64,000 bases of DNA from Betaproteobacteria bacterium Ga0077532 (GTDB lineage Bacteria > Pseudomonadota > Gammaproteobacteria > Burkholderiales > Ga0077523): assembly GCA_001464895.1 (NCBI GenBank), contig LNEE01000013.1, forward strand, positions 1-64,000. Direction: 5' to 3'. The notes under the pieces are model-generated. The model ran no database searches. It saw only the letters and a program-made list of their open reading frames with translations, and was not told where the DNA came from. How positions within the stretch are numbered: position 1 is the stretch's first letter; every line of letters begins with the position of its first letter. Shown one piece after another: positions 49,106 to 59,700 of this stretch. The position numbers were made by a program, and so were the translations under genes.

Positions 49106-50962
49106 TCAGCCTCCCACCCACCAGAGCGCTGCGCGGTACGTGACGAACGATGCCGCGTAGGCCAGCGCGAAGAGATATCCCGCCATGGCTGCGGGATAGA
49201 ACCAGCTATTGGTCTCGCGCTTCACGACCCCCAGCGTCGAGATGCATTGTGGCGCGAAGACGTACCAGGCCAGCAGCGAGAGCGCCGTCGGCAGGCCCCA
49301 CGAGCCGGCGATGATTGGCGTGAGGGTTGCCGAGATGTCGTCGCCGGTCTGTGAAAGCGCGTAGACGGTGCCCAGTGCGCCGACCGCAACCTCCCGCGCC
49401 GCGAGTCCGGGGACGAGCGCGATCGAGATCTGCCAGTTGAAGCCGATCGGCGCGAACACGACCTCGAGCGCCCGACCGATGGACCCCGCGTAGCTGTAGG
49501 CGATGGGTGGGAGCGTGGCGTCGGGGGGCGGGCTCGGGAAGCTGCTGAGGAACCAGAGCAGGATCATCAGCGAGAGGATGATCCCGCCCACGCGCGCCAG
49601 GAAGATGCGCGCGCGCTCCCACAGCCCGATCGCGAGGCTGCGCACATGCGGCCAGTGATAGTCGGGAAGTTCCATCAGCAGGGGCTGGACGCGATCACCG
49701 GCACCTGCGCGCTTCGCGACGTAGCCCACGGCCATCGCGCTCGCCACGCCGGCCACGTAGAGCGCGAAGAGCACGACGCCCTGCAGGTTGAAGAGTCCGC
49801 CCACCGTTCGCGCTGGGATGAACGCCGCGATGATCAGCGCGTACACCGGCAGCCGCGCCGAGCAGGTCATCAGCGGCGCGATCATGATCGTGACCAGGCG
49901 TTCGCGCGGGTTCTGGATCGTGCGCGTGGCCATGATCCCCGGCACCGCGCACGCGAAACTGGACAGCAGCGGGATGAACGCCCGGCCCGACAGGCCGACC
50001 CGCCCCATCAGCCGGTCGAGCAGGAATGCCGCGCGTGGCAGGTATCCGCTTTCCTCGAGCGCGAGGATGAACAGGAAGAGGATCAGGATCTGCGGCAGGA
50101 ACACGAGGACGCTGCCCGTGCCACCGAGGATGCCTTCCACCAGCAGGCTTTGCAGCATGCCGTCGGGCAGCAGCGCCTTCACCTGCTCGCCGCACCATCC
50201 CACGGCCGCCTCGATGAGATCCATGGGCGCCTGGGCCCAGCTGAAAACCGCCTGGAAGACGAGGAACAGCACGATGGCCAGCACGATCGGCCCGGCGAGG
50301 GGATGCAGCAGCACGCGGTCGAGACGCTCGGTGGTGGTGTCTTCGCGGACCGGTTCGCGCACGCACGAGGCGACGATCGCGCGGACCTCCGCCGCAAGCG
50401 CCTCGGGCGACGGCATGCCGACATCGGTCACCGAACTGTCGGTGATCGGCGCCACCAGATGCTCCAACGCGGCGAGCAGCGCCTGTTCCCCACCGGCGCG
50501 CACTGCGACCGTCTCGACGACGGGCACGCCGAGGGCCTTCGAGAGCGCCGGCACATCGATCTCGATGCCCCGCGAGCGGGCGATGTCCGCCATGTTGAGC
50601 GCGACGACCATAGGCCGGCCGAGCCTCGCCACCTCGAGCACCATCCGGAGATTCAGCGCGAGGTTGGTTGCGTCGACGACGAACACGATGCCATCCGGCA
50701 GCGGCTCGTCGGTGCGCGCGCCGAGCAGTACGTCGCGGGTGACGGCTTCGTCCGGCGTCGCGGCCGTGAGGCTGTAGGCGCCGGGCAGATCGAGGATCCG
50801 CCAGGTCCGGCCCGAGGGTGCCGTGAACCGCCCTTCCTTACGCTCGACGGTGACGCCCGCGTAGTTCGCGACCTTCTGCCGCGCCCCGGTGAGGCGGTTG
50901 AAGAGCGCCGTCTTACCGCAATTGGGTTTGCCGACGAGGGCCAGCGTGGCGACCGTGCTCAT
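49106..50962 (-). CDS. feoB: Ferrous iron transporter FeoB
   Basis: FeoB imports Fe(II) across the inner membrane. The 618-residue protein has an N-terminal G domain with G1 GKPNCGKTALFNRLTG and G3-region LDLPGAYSL, followed by a transmembrane region of many helices (for example IVLAIVLFLVFQAVF) and the conserved GRAFIPLLSSFACAVPGIMATR gate motif repeated in Gate-type domains. It is shorter than E. coli FeoB (773) but close to the compact type seen in betaproteobacteria. The start overlaps the feoA stop by four bases, and the Cys-rich protein follows. Confidence 0.96.
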   Translation of the reverse strand: MSTVATLALVGKPNCGKTALFNRLTGARQKVANYAGVTVERKEGRFTAPSGRTWRILDLPGAYSLTAATPDEAVTRDVLLGARTDEPLPDGIVFVVDATNLALNLRMVLEVARLGRPMVVALNMADIARSRGIEIDVPALSKALGVPVVETVAVRAGGEQALLAALEHLVAPITDSSVTDVGMPSPEALAAEVRAIVASCVREPVREDTTTERLDRVLLHPLAGPIVLAIVLFLVFQAVFSWAQAPMDLIEAAVGWCGEQVKALLPDGMLQSLLVEGILGGTGSVLVFLPQILILFLFILALEESGYLPRAAFLLDRLMGRVGLSGRAFIPLLSSFACAVPGIMATRTIQNPRERLVTIMIAPLMTCSARLPVYALIIAAFIPARTVGGLFNLQGVVLFALYVAGVASAMAVGYVAKRAGAGDRVQPLLMELPDYHWPHVRSLAIGLWERARIFLARVGGIILSLMILLWFLSSFPSPPPDATLPPIAYSYAGSIGRALEVVFAPIGFNWQISIALVPGLAAREVAVGALGTVYALSQTGDDISATLTPIIAGSWGLPTALSLLAWYVFAPQCISTLGVVKRETNSWFYPAAMAGYLFALAYAASFVTYRAALWWVGG

Positions 50963-51240
50963 GGGCTGTCGCTCGCGGAGATCTCGATGAGGTCGGCCTC
51001 GAACCGGCGCAGCGCAAACGTGGCGTGGCCGATGCGCACCGCGATCGGGTCGCCGGCCGGGAACCCCTTCGCCAGGACGCGCACGCGCTCCCCGGGAAGG
51101 AACCCCAGCTCGCGCAGACGGTGGATGTGCTCGGTGATGGCCGGGGTCGACGAGGGGCGGATCCCCGTGATGATGGCGGAGCAGCCTTTCGCGAGCGCCG
51201 CGAGCGTCCGGTCGGTGGGGTTCGGCAAGAGTGGGGGCAT
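50959..51240 (-). CDS. feoA: FeoA family protein
   Basis: A 93-residue SH3-like FeoA protein thought to work with FeoB. The start at ATG 51240 is chosen since earlier in-frame residues lie in a non-homologous stretch. IHRLRELGFLPGERVRVLAKG and DPIAVRIGHATFALRRFEAD are typical of FeoA. I see no clear Fur box in the 234-base gap to the divergent dioxygenase gene at 51475. Confidence 0.9.
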   Translation of the reverse strand: MPPLLPNPTDRTLAALAKGCSAIITGIRPSSTPAITEHIHRLRELGFLPGERVRVLAKGFPAGDPIAVRIGHATFALRRFEADLIEISASDSP

Positions 51241-51474
51241 GGTCGGTGGATCGGCTTTCGAGCGTATCGCAATTCGAATCGGCCCAGCCAACAGTCCGGG
51301 CACCGCGATCGGACCGCGACGCGCCGGGATCGTTGCGCCGGCGGGTCGGTGCCGATCGGGTTCGGCGTCGGCCGATGGCGGCAGCCGTTTGTCGCGGGGC
51401 CGTGGCTGCCCTACCATCCGGCGATCACGTCACAGCAAGAGCGGATCCGTTCGAGACCGCCCGAGGGAGGATCG

Positions 51475-52293
51475 ATGCAGTTCACCGAAGCGCAGATGAA
51501 GCAGTACGACCGGGACGGCTTCCTGGTCGTCGAGGGGATGTTCGACGCTGCGGAAGTGGCGGCCATGAAGCGCGAACTCGTCCGCATCCAGGCCATCGAC
51601 ACCGATCACCTTGTCCGCGAGCGGGCAGGGGGCGTCGCGAAAACGATCTACCGGGTGCACGAAGCCGACGGGCCCACCGCGTCGACGCTCTTCCGCAATG
51701 CCGCCCGATCCCCGCGACTTCTCGGCGGCGCGCAGCAGTTGCTCGGCGACGACGCGCTGTACATCCATCACACGAAGTGCAACCTGAAGACGGCCATCGA
51801 CGGATCCGTCTGGCAGTGGCACCAGGACTACGGCGCCTGGAAGCGCGACGGCATCGCCCGCGCCGACATGACGACGGCCCTCATCATGCTGGACGAACCG
51901 ACGCCCATGAGCGGGTGCCTGTACTTCATCCCGGGCAGTCATCGCTTGGGCGACCTCGCGTCCGAGATGGACGACCGCACGACCGCGTACCGCCTGTGGA
52001 TCGTGCCGAAGGCCGATCTCGTCCGGATCATGGAGACAAGCCCGGAGCCCGTGCCGATCACCGGCGCCCCGGGCACGGTGGTCTTCTTCCACTGCAACAT
52101 CCTGCACGCCTCGGGGCACAACCTCTCGCGGCACGACCGCTGGCATCTGTACTACGTTTACAACCCGGTCGTGAACCGTCCGCTGGACGTGCCGAATCCG
52201 CGACCCGACTACGTGCGCTCGCGGAACTGGGCGCCGCTCGTCCTGGGTTCGGACGACATCCTGGCGGCCGCCCCGGCCGTCGCTTCGGTCTGA
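51475..52293 (+). CDS. Phytanoyl-CoA dioxygenase family protein
   Basis: A 272-residue Fe(II)/2-oxoglutarate oxygenase of the PhyH family. QFTEAQMKQYDRDGFLVVEG is a typical start, the iron ligands are His and Asp in WQWHQDYGAW, and the third His is in NILHASGHNLS. The substrate cannot be predicted. GGGAGG precedes ATG 51475. A second, unrelated 2-oxoglutarate oxygenase gene starts 14 bases after its stop. Confidence 0.92.
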   Translation: MQFTEAQMKQYDRDGFLVVEGMFDAAEVAAMKRELVRIQAIDTDHLVRERAGGVAKTIYRVHEADGPTASTLFRNAARSPRLLGGAQQLLGDDALYIHHTKCNLKTAIDGSVWQWHQDYGAWKRDGIARADMTTALIMLDEPTPMSGCLYFIPGSHRLGDLASEMDDRTTAYRLWIVPKADLVRIMETSPEPVPITGAPGTVVFFHCNILHASGHNLSRHDRWHLYYVYNPVVNRPLDVPNPRPDYVRSRNWAPLVLGSDDILAAAPAVASV

Positions 52294-52307
52294 TCGGGAG
52301 CCCGGCG

Positions 52308-53189
52308 ATGAACTTCCAAGTGCGTCCTCTGCATCCTCTGTTTGCCGTGGAGGTCGAGGGTGTCGACCTCCGCCAACCGCCCACGCCCGAACTCGTCCGC
52401 TGGATGGATGACGCGATGGACCGTCACGCCGTCGTCGTGCTTCGCGACCAGCACATCGACGACGACCAGCAGCTCGCGTTCGCGAAGGCCCTCGGTCCGC
52501 TGGAGCCCATGCAGGCCGTGGTGGATGTCCATCGCCAGCGGCTGAAGCATCGGGAGATGGTGGACATCTCGAATCTCGAGGTGGACGGCTCGATCCTCGC
52601 CGCCGACGACCGCCGCCGCATGTTCAATCTCGGGAACCTGCTCTGGCACAGCGACAGCAGCTTCAAGGCGACGCCGGCCAAGCACTCGATGCTGCACGCG
52701 CGATTGCTTCCGCCGTCCGCCCCGAACACCGAGTTCGCTGACATGCGCGCCGCGTGGGACGCCCTCCCGGCAGCGATGCAGGAGGTTGCGCGCCCGCTGG
52801 TCTGCGACCATTCGCTGATCTACTCGCGCGCGCTGCTGGGGTTCGACGACTTCACGCCCGAAGAGCGCGAGTGGTTCGCGCCGGTGCCACAACGCCTCGT
52901 GCGCCGCCACGCGGGGTCGGGGCGCTTGAGCCTTTACCTGTCAGCGCACATCGGCACGATCCACGGCTGGCCGCGTCCGGAAGCGATGGCTTTCATCCGC
53001 GATCTCACGGAGCACGCCACGCAGCGCGAGTTCGTCTACAGCCATCCGTGGCGGGACCACGACCTCGTGATCTGGGACAACCGCTGCACGATGCACCGCG
53101 CACGGCCGTTCGACGACAAGAAGTTCAAGCGCGACATGCGGCGGCTCACGCTGGAGGACAGCGCGCCGACGCTGGAGCAGGCGGCGTAG
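52308..53189 (+). CDS. TauD/TfdA family dioxygenase
   Basis: A 293-residue Fe(II)/2-oxoglutarate oxygenase of the TauD/TfdA type. The N-terminal stretch VEVEGVDLRQPPTPELVRWM and HAVVVLRDQHIDDDQQLAFA are typical of the family. The iron ligands are in LLWHSDSSFKATP (His and Asp) and NRCTMHRARPF (His). The substrate is unknown; relatives act on sulfonates, chlorophenoxy acids and other carboxylates. It follows the PhyH-type gene by 14 bases and is followed by the REP-like array. Confidence 0.92.
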   Translation: MNFQVRPLHPLFAVEVEGVDLRQPPTPELVRWMDDAMDRHAVVVLRDQHIDDDQQLAFAKALGPLEPMQAVVDVHRQRLKHREMVDISNLEVDGSILAADDRRRMFNLGNLLWHSDSSFKATPAKHSMLHARLLPPSAPNTEFADMRAAWDALPAAMQEVARPLVCDHSLIYSRALLGFDDFTPEEREWFAPVPQRLVRRHAGSGRLSLYLSAHIGTIHGWPRPEAMAFIRDLTEHATQREFVYSHPWRDHDLVIWDNRCTMHRARPFDDKKFKRDMRRLTLEDSAPTLEQAA

Positions 53190-53202
53190 CCCAGCCGGCC
53201 CC

Positions 53203-53610
53203 TGTAGGAGGGGCCCATCGCCCCGAAAGCGGTGGATGCCGTGGAAGCGCTTCAACCGGAACGAACGCTTTCGCGGCCATGGGCCGCTCCTACAACAGCC
53301 CGGCCGATTCCCGCTGGCGGTGGCGCATCCACGGCCTTTGTAGGAGGGGCCCATGGCCCCGAGAGCGGTGAGTGCAAGGAAAGGCTTCAACCGGAACCAT
53401 CGCTTTCGCGGGCATGGCCCGCTCCTACAACAGCCCAGCCCATTTTCACGGTCGGTGGCGCATCCACCGCCCTTGCAGGAGGGGCCCATGGCCCCGAAAG
53501 CGGTGAGTGCAAGGAAAGGCTTCAACCGTAACCATCGCTTTCGCGGGCATGGCCCGCTCCTACAACAGCCCGGCCCATTTTCACGGTCGGTGGCGCATCC
53601 ACGGCCCCTG
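53203..53610. repeat. Three-copy 135-bp tandem array of paired REP-like palindromes
   Basis: Copies start at 53203, 53339 and 53474 (period about 135). Each holds GTAGGAGGGGCCCATGGCCCC with a GAAAGCGGTG tail, then a spacer with GGCTTCAACCGG, then the inverted counterpart CGCTTTCGCGGGCATGGCCCGCTCCTACA, where each half contains a short palindrome (GGGGCC-CAT-GGCCCC and GCGGGC-ATG-GCCCGC). This paired inverted form matches bacterial REP/BIME elements known from pseudomonads and relatives. Copies 2 and 3 are nearly identical; copy 1 is more diverged. The open frames crossing it simply translate the repeat. Confidence 0.85.
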
Positions 53611-53624
53611 ATACCGTCCGACCC

Positions 53625-54776
53625 CTACAACACCGCGCCGTAGATCCCCAGCACATCCTCGTACGTCACATCCCGCGGGTTGTTCACCAGGAGGCGGGTC
53701 ACCTTCATCGCGTCGGTCGCCAGCATCGGCAGGTCGCCCTCCGGCACACCCGCGGCGCGGAGCGTCTGCTCGAAGGGCATCTCGGCTACGAGCTTCCGGA
53801 TCGCATCGAGGAACGCCGCCGACGCCGTCGCATCGTCGGCCGACTGCATCGACGGCAACATCGCGCGGCCGAGCTGCGCGTAGAGCGGTGCCGCCACCGG
53901 CATGTTGAACGCCAGCACGGGCACCATCACGAGCGCGTTCGTCAGGCCGTGCGGCAGGTGGTAGTGCCCGCCCAGCGGATACGCGAGCGCGTGCACGGCA
54001 GCCACCGGCGCGTTCGCGAACGCCATCCCCGCGAACAGCGATCCGAGCAGCATGGCCTCCCGCGCGTCGGCGTTGCCGCCGTCGTTCACCACCGTCCGGA
54101 TGTTGTCGTGCAGGAGTACCAGCGCCTTCAGCGCGAGTGCGTCCGAGAGAGGATTCTTCTTCACCCGCGATGTGTAGGCCTCGATCGCATGGACCATCGC
54201 GTCGACGCCGGTCATCGCCGTCACACGCGGTGGCAGGCCGAGGGTGAGCAGGCTGTCGAGCACCGCGACGTCCGGGTACAGCAGGGGCGAAACGACGCCC
54301 TTCTTCTCGCTGGTCGGCGTGGTGATGATCGAGATCGCCGTGACCTCGGAGCCGGTCCCGGCGGTCGTGGGAACCTGGATCAGCGGCAGCCGCGGACCTT
54401 TCGCCAGCCCGATGCCATAGATCGATGGCAGGGGCTGAGGCGTGCGGGCGAGCAGGGCGACGAGCTTCGCCGTGTCCATGGAGCTGCCGCCACCCAGTCC
54501 GATGACGCCGTCCACGCCTTTCGCGACGGCATCGGCGACGGCGTCCTCGACACTGCCCTCGGGCGGGTCGGCCTGGACATCGGCGAAGACGGTGACGCGC
54601 AGGCCGGCGGCCGCCAGGCTGGCTTCGGCCTCGCGGGTGAGACCGGACTCGTGCAGGAAGCGGTCGGTGACGAGGTAGACGTGACGCATGCCGAGTTCGC
54701 GGGCGATGTCGCCCAGGCGGCGGGTGCTGCCTTGCTCGCAGAGGATGCGCGGGGTGGTTTCGAAGCTGAAGTTCAT
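53625..54776 (-). CDS. Iron-containing alcohol dehydrogenase family protein
   Basis: A 383-residue group III (iron-type) dehydrogenase. Cofactor binding is seen in VIGLGGGSSMDTAKLVALLA. The metal ligands fall in the region including AMTGVDAMVHAIEAYTSR (Asp and His) and later AAVHALAYPLGGHYHLPHG. IQVPTTAGTGSEVTAISII is typical. The substrate is unknown. It is followed on the same strand by the aminotransferase gene upstream with a 40-base gap. Three base-pair-rich repeats separate it from the previous gene. Confidence 0.93.
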   Translation of the reverse strand: MNFSFETTPRILCEQGSTRRLGDIARELGMRHVYLVTDRFLHESGLTREAEASLAAAGLRVTVFADVQADPPEGSVEDAVADAVAKGVDGVIGLGGGSSMDTAKLVALLARTPQPLPSIYGIGLAKGPRLPLIQVPTTAGTGSEVTAISIITTPTSEKKGVVSPLLYPDVAVLDSLLTLGLPPRVTAMTGVDAMVHAIEAYTSRVKKNPLSDALALKALVLLHDNIRTVVNDGGNADAREAMLLGSLFAGMAFANAPVAAVHALAYPLGGHYHLPHGLTNALVMVPVLAFNMPVAAPLYAQLGRAMLPSMQSADDATASAAFLDAIRKLVAEMPFEQTLRAAGVPEGDLPMLATDAMKVTRLLVNNPRDVTYEDVLGIYGAVL

Positions 54777-54816
54777 GCGGTGGGTCCGTGCAGTGTGGAG
54801 TTTGGGGAAGTCTGGA

Positions 54817-56052
54817 TCAGCGATGGACGCCGGGATCGCGCTTCGGCACGCCGAACTCGCGATGACAGATCTCGGCCAGCTGCGCCACGCCCTCGCGGAT
54901 CACGTCCTCGGTCGGATGCGCGAAGCAGAGCCGCAGGTGTCGTCGACCGCCGACCGCGTCGGTCATCCACTCCGCGCCGGGATTGATCGTCACGCCGGAT
55001 CGCGCGGCGAGCTGCTCGAGGCGGCTCGTGTCCACCGCAGCGGGCAGCTTCATCCAGAGGAAGATGCCGCCGGCGGGATCATCGAACTCGACCTCGTCGC
55101 CGAAGCGCTCGCGCAGCGCCTCCATCATCACCACGAGCTTGCGACGCAGCGTCTGCCGCAGCGGCACGATGTGCTCGTCGAAGTGATCCTGACAGTACTC
55201 TGCGAGCACCATCTGATCGAGGGCCGGTGTGCCGCCGTCGGTCTTGATCGACAGGATGCGCGACATCAGCGGCCACTTCGCGATCAGAAAGCCGATGCGC
55301 AGCGCCGGCGCGATCGACTTCGAGAACGAGCCGATGTGCACGACGCGGTCGTCAGGGACCATCGAGTAGATCGCGGCTGGGCGCTCGCCGCTCCAGACGA
55401 GGTCCGCGTAGCAGTCGTCCTCGAAGATCGGGACGCCGTACTTCTCCGAGAGCGCGATGATCTCGCGCCGACGGGCCTCGCTCATGACCGTGGCGGTGGG
55501 GTTCTGCACGGTGGGGATCGTGTAGATGTACTTGGCGCGGATGCCCCGCGCGGCGAGGTCGGCCAGCGTCTCCGCAAGCTTCCCGGCACTGAGTCCGTCG
55601 TGGTCCACGGGCACGCCGATGACGTTCGCGCCGCAACGCTTCAGGCGGCTGATGGCGCCACCGTAGGTCATCTCCTCGACGATCACCGTGTCGCCCGGCG
55701 CCACGAGCGCGGCGTTCACGAGGTCCAGCCCCTGCAGGGAACCGGACGTGATGAGCACCTCGTCGGCGGTGCAGGTGATCCCGGCGTCCTTCGCGAGCTT
55801 GCGGACGATGAAGTCGCGCAGCGGCCGGTAGCCTAGCGGCCCACTCTGCATCCCGTAGGTCGCGAGGGTCGGGCCCTCCCGGCGCAGCACGCGCCCGGCG
55901 GCTGCGATGAGGTCCTCCACCGGGACGCTGCCCTCGTCGTTGTGCCCACCCACGAAGTTGAACCGGGGAAAGCCGTTCCAGCGGGATGCGGCGGGCGGGA
56001 GGTCGGCACGGAGCACGGCGGTGAAATCGAAGGGCGTAGCGGACGCTGACAC
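54817..56052 (-). CDS. PLP-dependent aminotransferase, LysN/MocR-core-like
   Basis: A 411-residue fold-type I aminotransferase. The PLP lysine is in HIGSFSKSIAPALRIGFLIA, after IFEDDCYADLVWSGERP, and YGMQSGPLGYRPLRDFIV is at the N-terminal side. The subgroup includes 2-aminoadipate and aromatic aminotransferases and the aminotransferase half of MocR regulators; there is no GntR domain here. GTG 56052 has GGGAGG about 8 bases upstream and marks the family-like start; the earlier in-frame start at 56151 adds low-complexity residues. Adjacent to the iron dehydrogenase, it may share a pathway, but that is an inference. Confidence 0.88.
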   Translation of the reverse strand: MSASATPFDFTAVLRADLPPAASRWNGFPRFNFVGGHNDEGSVPVEDLIAAAGRVLRREGPTLATYGMQSGPLGYRPLRDFIVRKLAKDAGITCTADEVLITSGSLQGLDLVNAALVAPGDTVIVEEMTYGGAISRLKRCGANVIGVPVDHDGLSAGKLAETLADLAARGIRAKYIYTIPTVQNPTATVMSEARRREIIALSEKYGVPIFEDDCYADLVWSGERPAAIYSMVPDDRVVHIGSFSKSIAPALRIGFLIAKWPLMSRILSIKTDGGTPALDQMVLAEYCQDHFDEHIVPLRQTLRRKLVVMMEALRERFGDEVEFDDPAGGIFLWMKLPAAVDTSRLEQLAARSGVTINPGAEWMTDAVGGRRHLRLCFAHPTEDVIREGVAQLAEICHREFGVPKRDPGVHR

Positions 56053-56207
56053 GGAATGGCCTCCCGGAGGCGATGGATTTGGCCCGGAGTTTAGTGGAAA
56101 CGCCGGTGTGGGCATCGATGCGGGAACCGTCCCGTGCGAGGATTGCCCCAACGGTCAACAGTGTCGCTGTCGCGGCGCGCCTCTCCTCACTTCGCACCCG
56201 GACCAAC

Positions 56208-56750
56208 TTGAAGAAACTGTTTGCGCGGTGGCTGCCCGACCCCGAGTCGCTGCGTCGCAACCGCTGGCTGCGATGGCTCGGTCCGGCGCTGCTGCATCGT
56301 CGCCTCTGGCACTACAGCCGCCGCGGGGTCGCCGTGGGCGTGGCGATCGGCGTCTTCTTCGGATTTCTCGTGCCGATCGCGCAGATCCCGATCGCCACCG
56401 GCGTCGCCGTGCTTCTCCGCGCCAACGTGCCCACCGCGATCGCCGGGACACTGGTCACGAATCCCGTGACCTTCGCCCCCGTCTACCTGCTGGCGCACCG
56501 CGTGGGTAGCGTGTTGCTCGATGCCGACGAGCCACCACCTTCGCTGCCGGCCTCCGCAGTCAAGAACGACACCCCTGGCGGCTGGGAGGGTCTCCGGACC
56601 CGCATCGTGGGGTTGGGCAGGCCCCTCGTCCTCGGTCTGGCAGTGCTGGCGGTGACGGCGGGCGTCCTCGCGTACTTCGGCATCATGCTCGGCTGGCGTT
56701 TGCGGACGGCCTGGATCTGGCGTCGACGGCGCGGCCGGCCCCCCTTCTGA
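56208..56750 (+). CDS. DUF2062 membrane protein
   Basis: A 180-residue protein of the DUF2062 family. YSRRGVAVGVAIGVFFGFLV and the hydrophobic stretches after it (IPIATGVAVLLRANVPTAIA, PLVLGLAVLAVTAGVLAYFG) are typical. The role is unknown. A TTG at 56208 (MKKLFARWLPDPESLRRN) fits the family start best; GTG or ATG starts further upstream add unrelated residues. It ends 19 bases before the stop of the convergent giant kinase. Confidence 0.82.
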   Translation: MKKLFARWLPDPESLRRNRWLRWLGPALLHRRLWHYSRRGVAVGVAIGVFFGFLVPIAQIPIATGVAVLLRANVPTAIAGTLVTNPVTFAPVYLLAHRVGSVLLDADEPPPSLPASAVKNDTPGGWEGLRTRIVGLGRPLVLGLAVLAVTAGVLAYFGIMLGWRLRTAWIWRRRRGRPPF

Positions 56751-56769
56751 TTCCGACCGATTCCCGCGT

Positions 56770-59700
56770 TCAGGAGAGGTCGCCCTCGGGTTCCGGCGTT
56801 GCAGCCACCTGCGGCGGCTCCACGGGAATGAGCAGCGAGAAGCGGGCGCCGCTTCCCGGGTTGTTGTCGGCCCAGATCCGCCCGCCGTGGTGGGAGACGA
56901 TCTCCCGGCAGATGGCGAGGCCGAGCCCTGTGCCGCCCGCACCGCTCGACGTCTTGCTGCTCTGTACGAACTTGTCGAAGACGGCCTCCAACTCGCCCTC
57001 TGGAATGCCGATGCCTTCATCGACCACACTGACCAACGCTGCATCGCACGCGGAGCCATCGGCGGCGGCGATGGATTGATCCCCGCGCAGGTCGACGGTG
57101 ACCGACAAACCCGTGCCCGTGAATCGGACGGCATTCGACAGCAGGTTGCGGACGACCTGGCCGATCCGCTCGGCATCGCAACGGACGACCACCGGCGTAT
57201 CGACGGGGACGATCGTCAATCTCACGCCGCGCTCGTGGGCGTACGCGGTGAGCTCGCCCACCACCGTGGCCACCACATCGCGCAGGTCGTGGTGGGCGAA
57301 GTCGTAGCGCATCTTCCCCGACTCGAGCTTCGAGAGGTCGAGCAGGTCGTTCAGAAGACTCAGCAGCCGGTGTCCGCTCTGCTCGATCCGCGCCAGATAG
57401 GTGGCGATCTTCGAGAGCTGCGCCGTGCCGTTCTGCATGCGATCCTGGCCGAGCCGGGAGAACGAGAGGATGGCGTGCATCGGCGTGCGCAGTTCGTGCG
57501 ACATATTCGCGAGGAACTCCGATTTCGCGCGGTTCGCCGCCTCGGCGAGTTCCTTCGCACGCACGGCTTCGGCGGTGCGCTCGGCGACGATCAGTTCCAG
57601 TTCGTCGCGATGCTGCCGGAGCGCCTCCTGCGCACGCCGAAAATCGGTGACGTCGATGTGCCCGCCGACCATCCGCAATGCGCGCCCGTCCGCATTCCGC
57701 TGGATCTGCGCCCGCGAGAGCATGCTTCGCCACGAACCGTCCCGATGCCGGAGTCGGAACTCGGCCTGGTAGAGCCCGCTGCCCGAGGCAATGGCGTCGG
57801 TCACGGCCTGATTGGCGGCAGCCCGGTCGTCCGGGTGCAGGTGATCGGTCCAGGTATCGAATCGATCGGCGAGCTCCCCGGGTTCGTACCCCAGCTGCGA
57901 CTTCCACCGTGGCGAAAAGCGCACCTTGTTGTCCACGAGATCGAGAGACCAGAGGCCGAGATCCGACGCCCAGACGGCGGCCCGCAGCACGGCCTCGCTG
58001 TCCCGCAGGTCTGCCTCCACCCGGGCGTGTTCTGCGTCCGCGTCGGCCTTGAGCAGGGCAAGCGTCAGGGCCTCGCCGACCTCGGTGATGGTCTGTCGCT
58101 CGTGGTCGCGCCAGGTACGGGGGGGCTCGGCAGAGAGGCTCAGCACCGCGCGCGGCAGTGGGGAGTGCGTGCTGCGGATCGGCACGGCGATGAATGCGTG
58201 CAGAAGTCCGGGATCGTGAAGTTCGGCCTGCTCGCCGTCCGAGACGACCACTTCGCCACGCTCCAGCGCGTCCAGGACGCCCGGGGCGACGGCTACTCTG
58301 AAGATGCCACCCTCCACGACGTCGTTCGCCAACGGACCGACGCATGTGGTGAGCGCGTACGCATCGGACGCCGACCGTGACCAGAAGCCCACGGCGAGTC
58401 CACCGAGGGCGTCGGACAGGCGCGTCATGGCTCTCGTGACCAGGGAGGGCAGTGGCACCTCCGCCGTCAGGTCCGCAGCGATACCGTTCAGGGCCTCCAG
58501 GCGGGACTGTGCCTCGAGGGCGTCCTGCTCCGCTCGTTTGCGCGCAGTGATGTCCAGATTCACCGAGATCACGCAGCGGGCGCCATCGTCGAGGGTGGTG
58601 GCGACCTTGGTCATCAGCAGCCATCGTGCGGGGCCCTCACCGAACCGGATCAGTTGCTCCGTGGTGATGGAGGTGTCGCCGCCGAGCACTGCATCGTCCT
58701 CGGCCACTGCCCGGGCGGCGTCGTCCGGGGGCAGAAGGTCGAAATCCGTGCGGTTGAGCAAGTCGGCACGCGGTCGACCGAGTTCCCGTTCCGCGGCGCT
58801 GTTCACCATGATCAGCCGGTGCGACGCATCCTTGACGAAGACGAGCGCCGGCATCGCATCGATGATCGCGTTGAGGAAGGCGCGGTTTCTCTGCAGCGCG
58901 AGGTCGGCACGGCGTCGGTCCGAGGCATCCGTCAGGGTGCAGATGAGAACCTGGGTCCCATCGGCCATGCGCATCGCGGTTTTCGATTTGCTCTGCCAGA
59001 TCCCGGTGCTCGACCCCTCCCGCGGCGGAGCTTCCTCGAAGAGGAGCGGGGCGGACGCGCGCCACGCGACCGCGTCCTGCTCGTCGAAGCGCGCGCCATT
59101 CACCGGGCCATAGATCTCCTGGTTCGTCCGACCGATGATCTGTTCGCGCGTCAATCCGGAGATGCGCAGGAAGGGTTCGTTGACCAGGATCCAACGGCCC
59201 GCGGCATCCTTGACGAAGATGCCTTGCGGCACGGCGTCGATGAGCGCTTCCACGAACTGCTTGCTGCTCTCGAGGGCAGCGGCGGCCTGCTTGAGAGGCG
59301 TGATGTCGCTCGACACACTGACCAGGTATTGAGTGCCATCGTCCAGGGTGATCGGTGTCTTGGACTTGAGCTGCCAGCGTGCGGTGACCAGGGGGTCCAT
59401 GGTCCTCTGCTCGAAGGTGGCAATCTTTCCGCTCGCCCAGGCGGCGGCGTCCTGCGACTCGAGGATGCGACCGACCTCCTCGCCGTAGATCTCGCGCACC
59501 GAGCGGCCGATGACGACGTCCGGGGTCCGTTGGGTCAGCTTGTAGTACGCCCGGTTCGCGAGGATCGTGATTCCGCCCTGGTCCCGCACGTTCACCGCCT
59601 GCGGCAAGGCATTCAGAAGCGCATCGAGGAATCGGCGGCTACGATCGACTTCGAGCACGGCCTCCTTCTGGACCGTGATGTCGGCGAGGGCCGCGATCAG

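Noticed and set aside
53232-53531. An open frame with repeated peptide units
   Set aside because: It only translates the 135-bp DNA repeat and has no ribosome-binding site or family.
53203-53610. Three regularly spaced repeats that might be a CRISPR array
   Set aside because: The unit is 135 bases and itself palindromic throughout; repeats are not separated by unique spacers and no cas gene is nearby.
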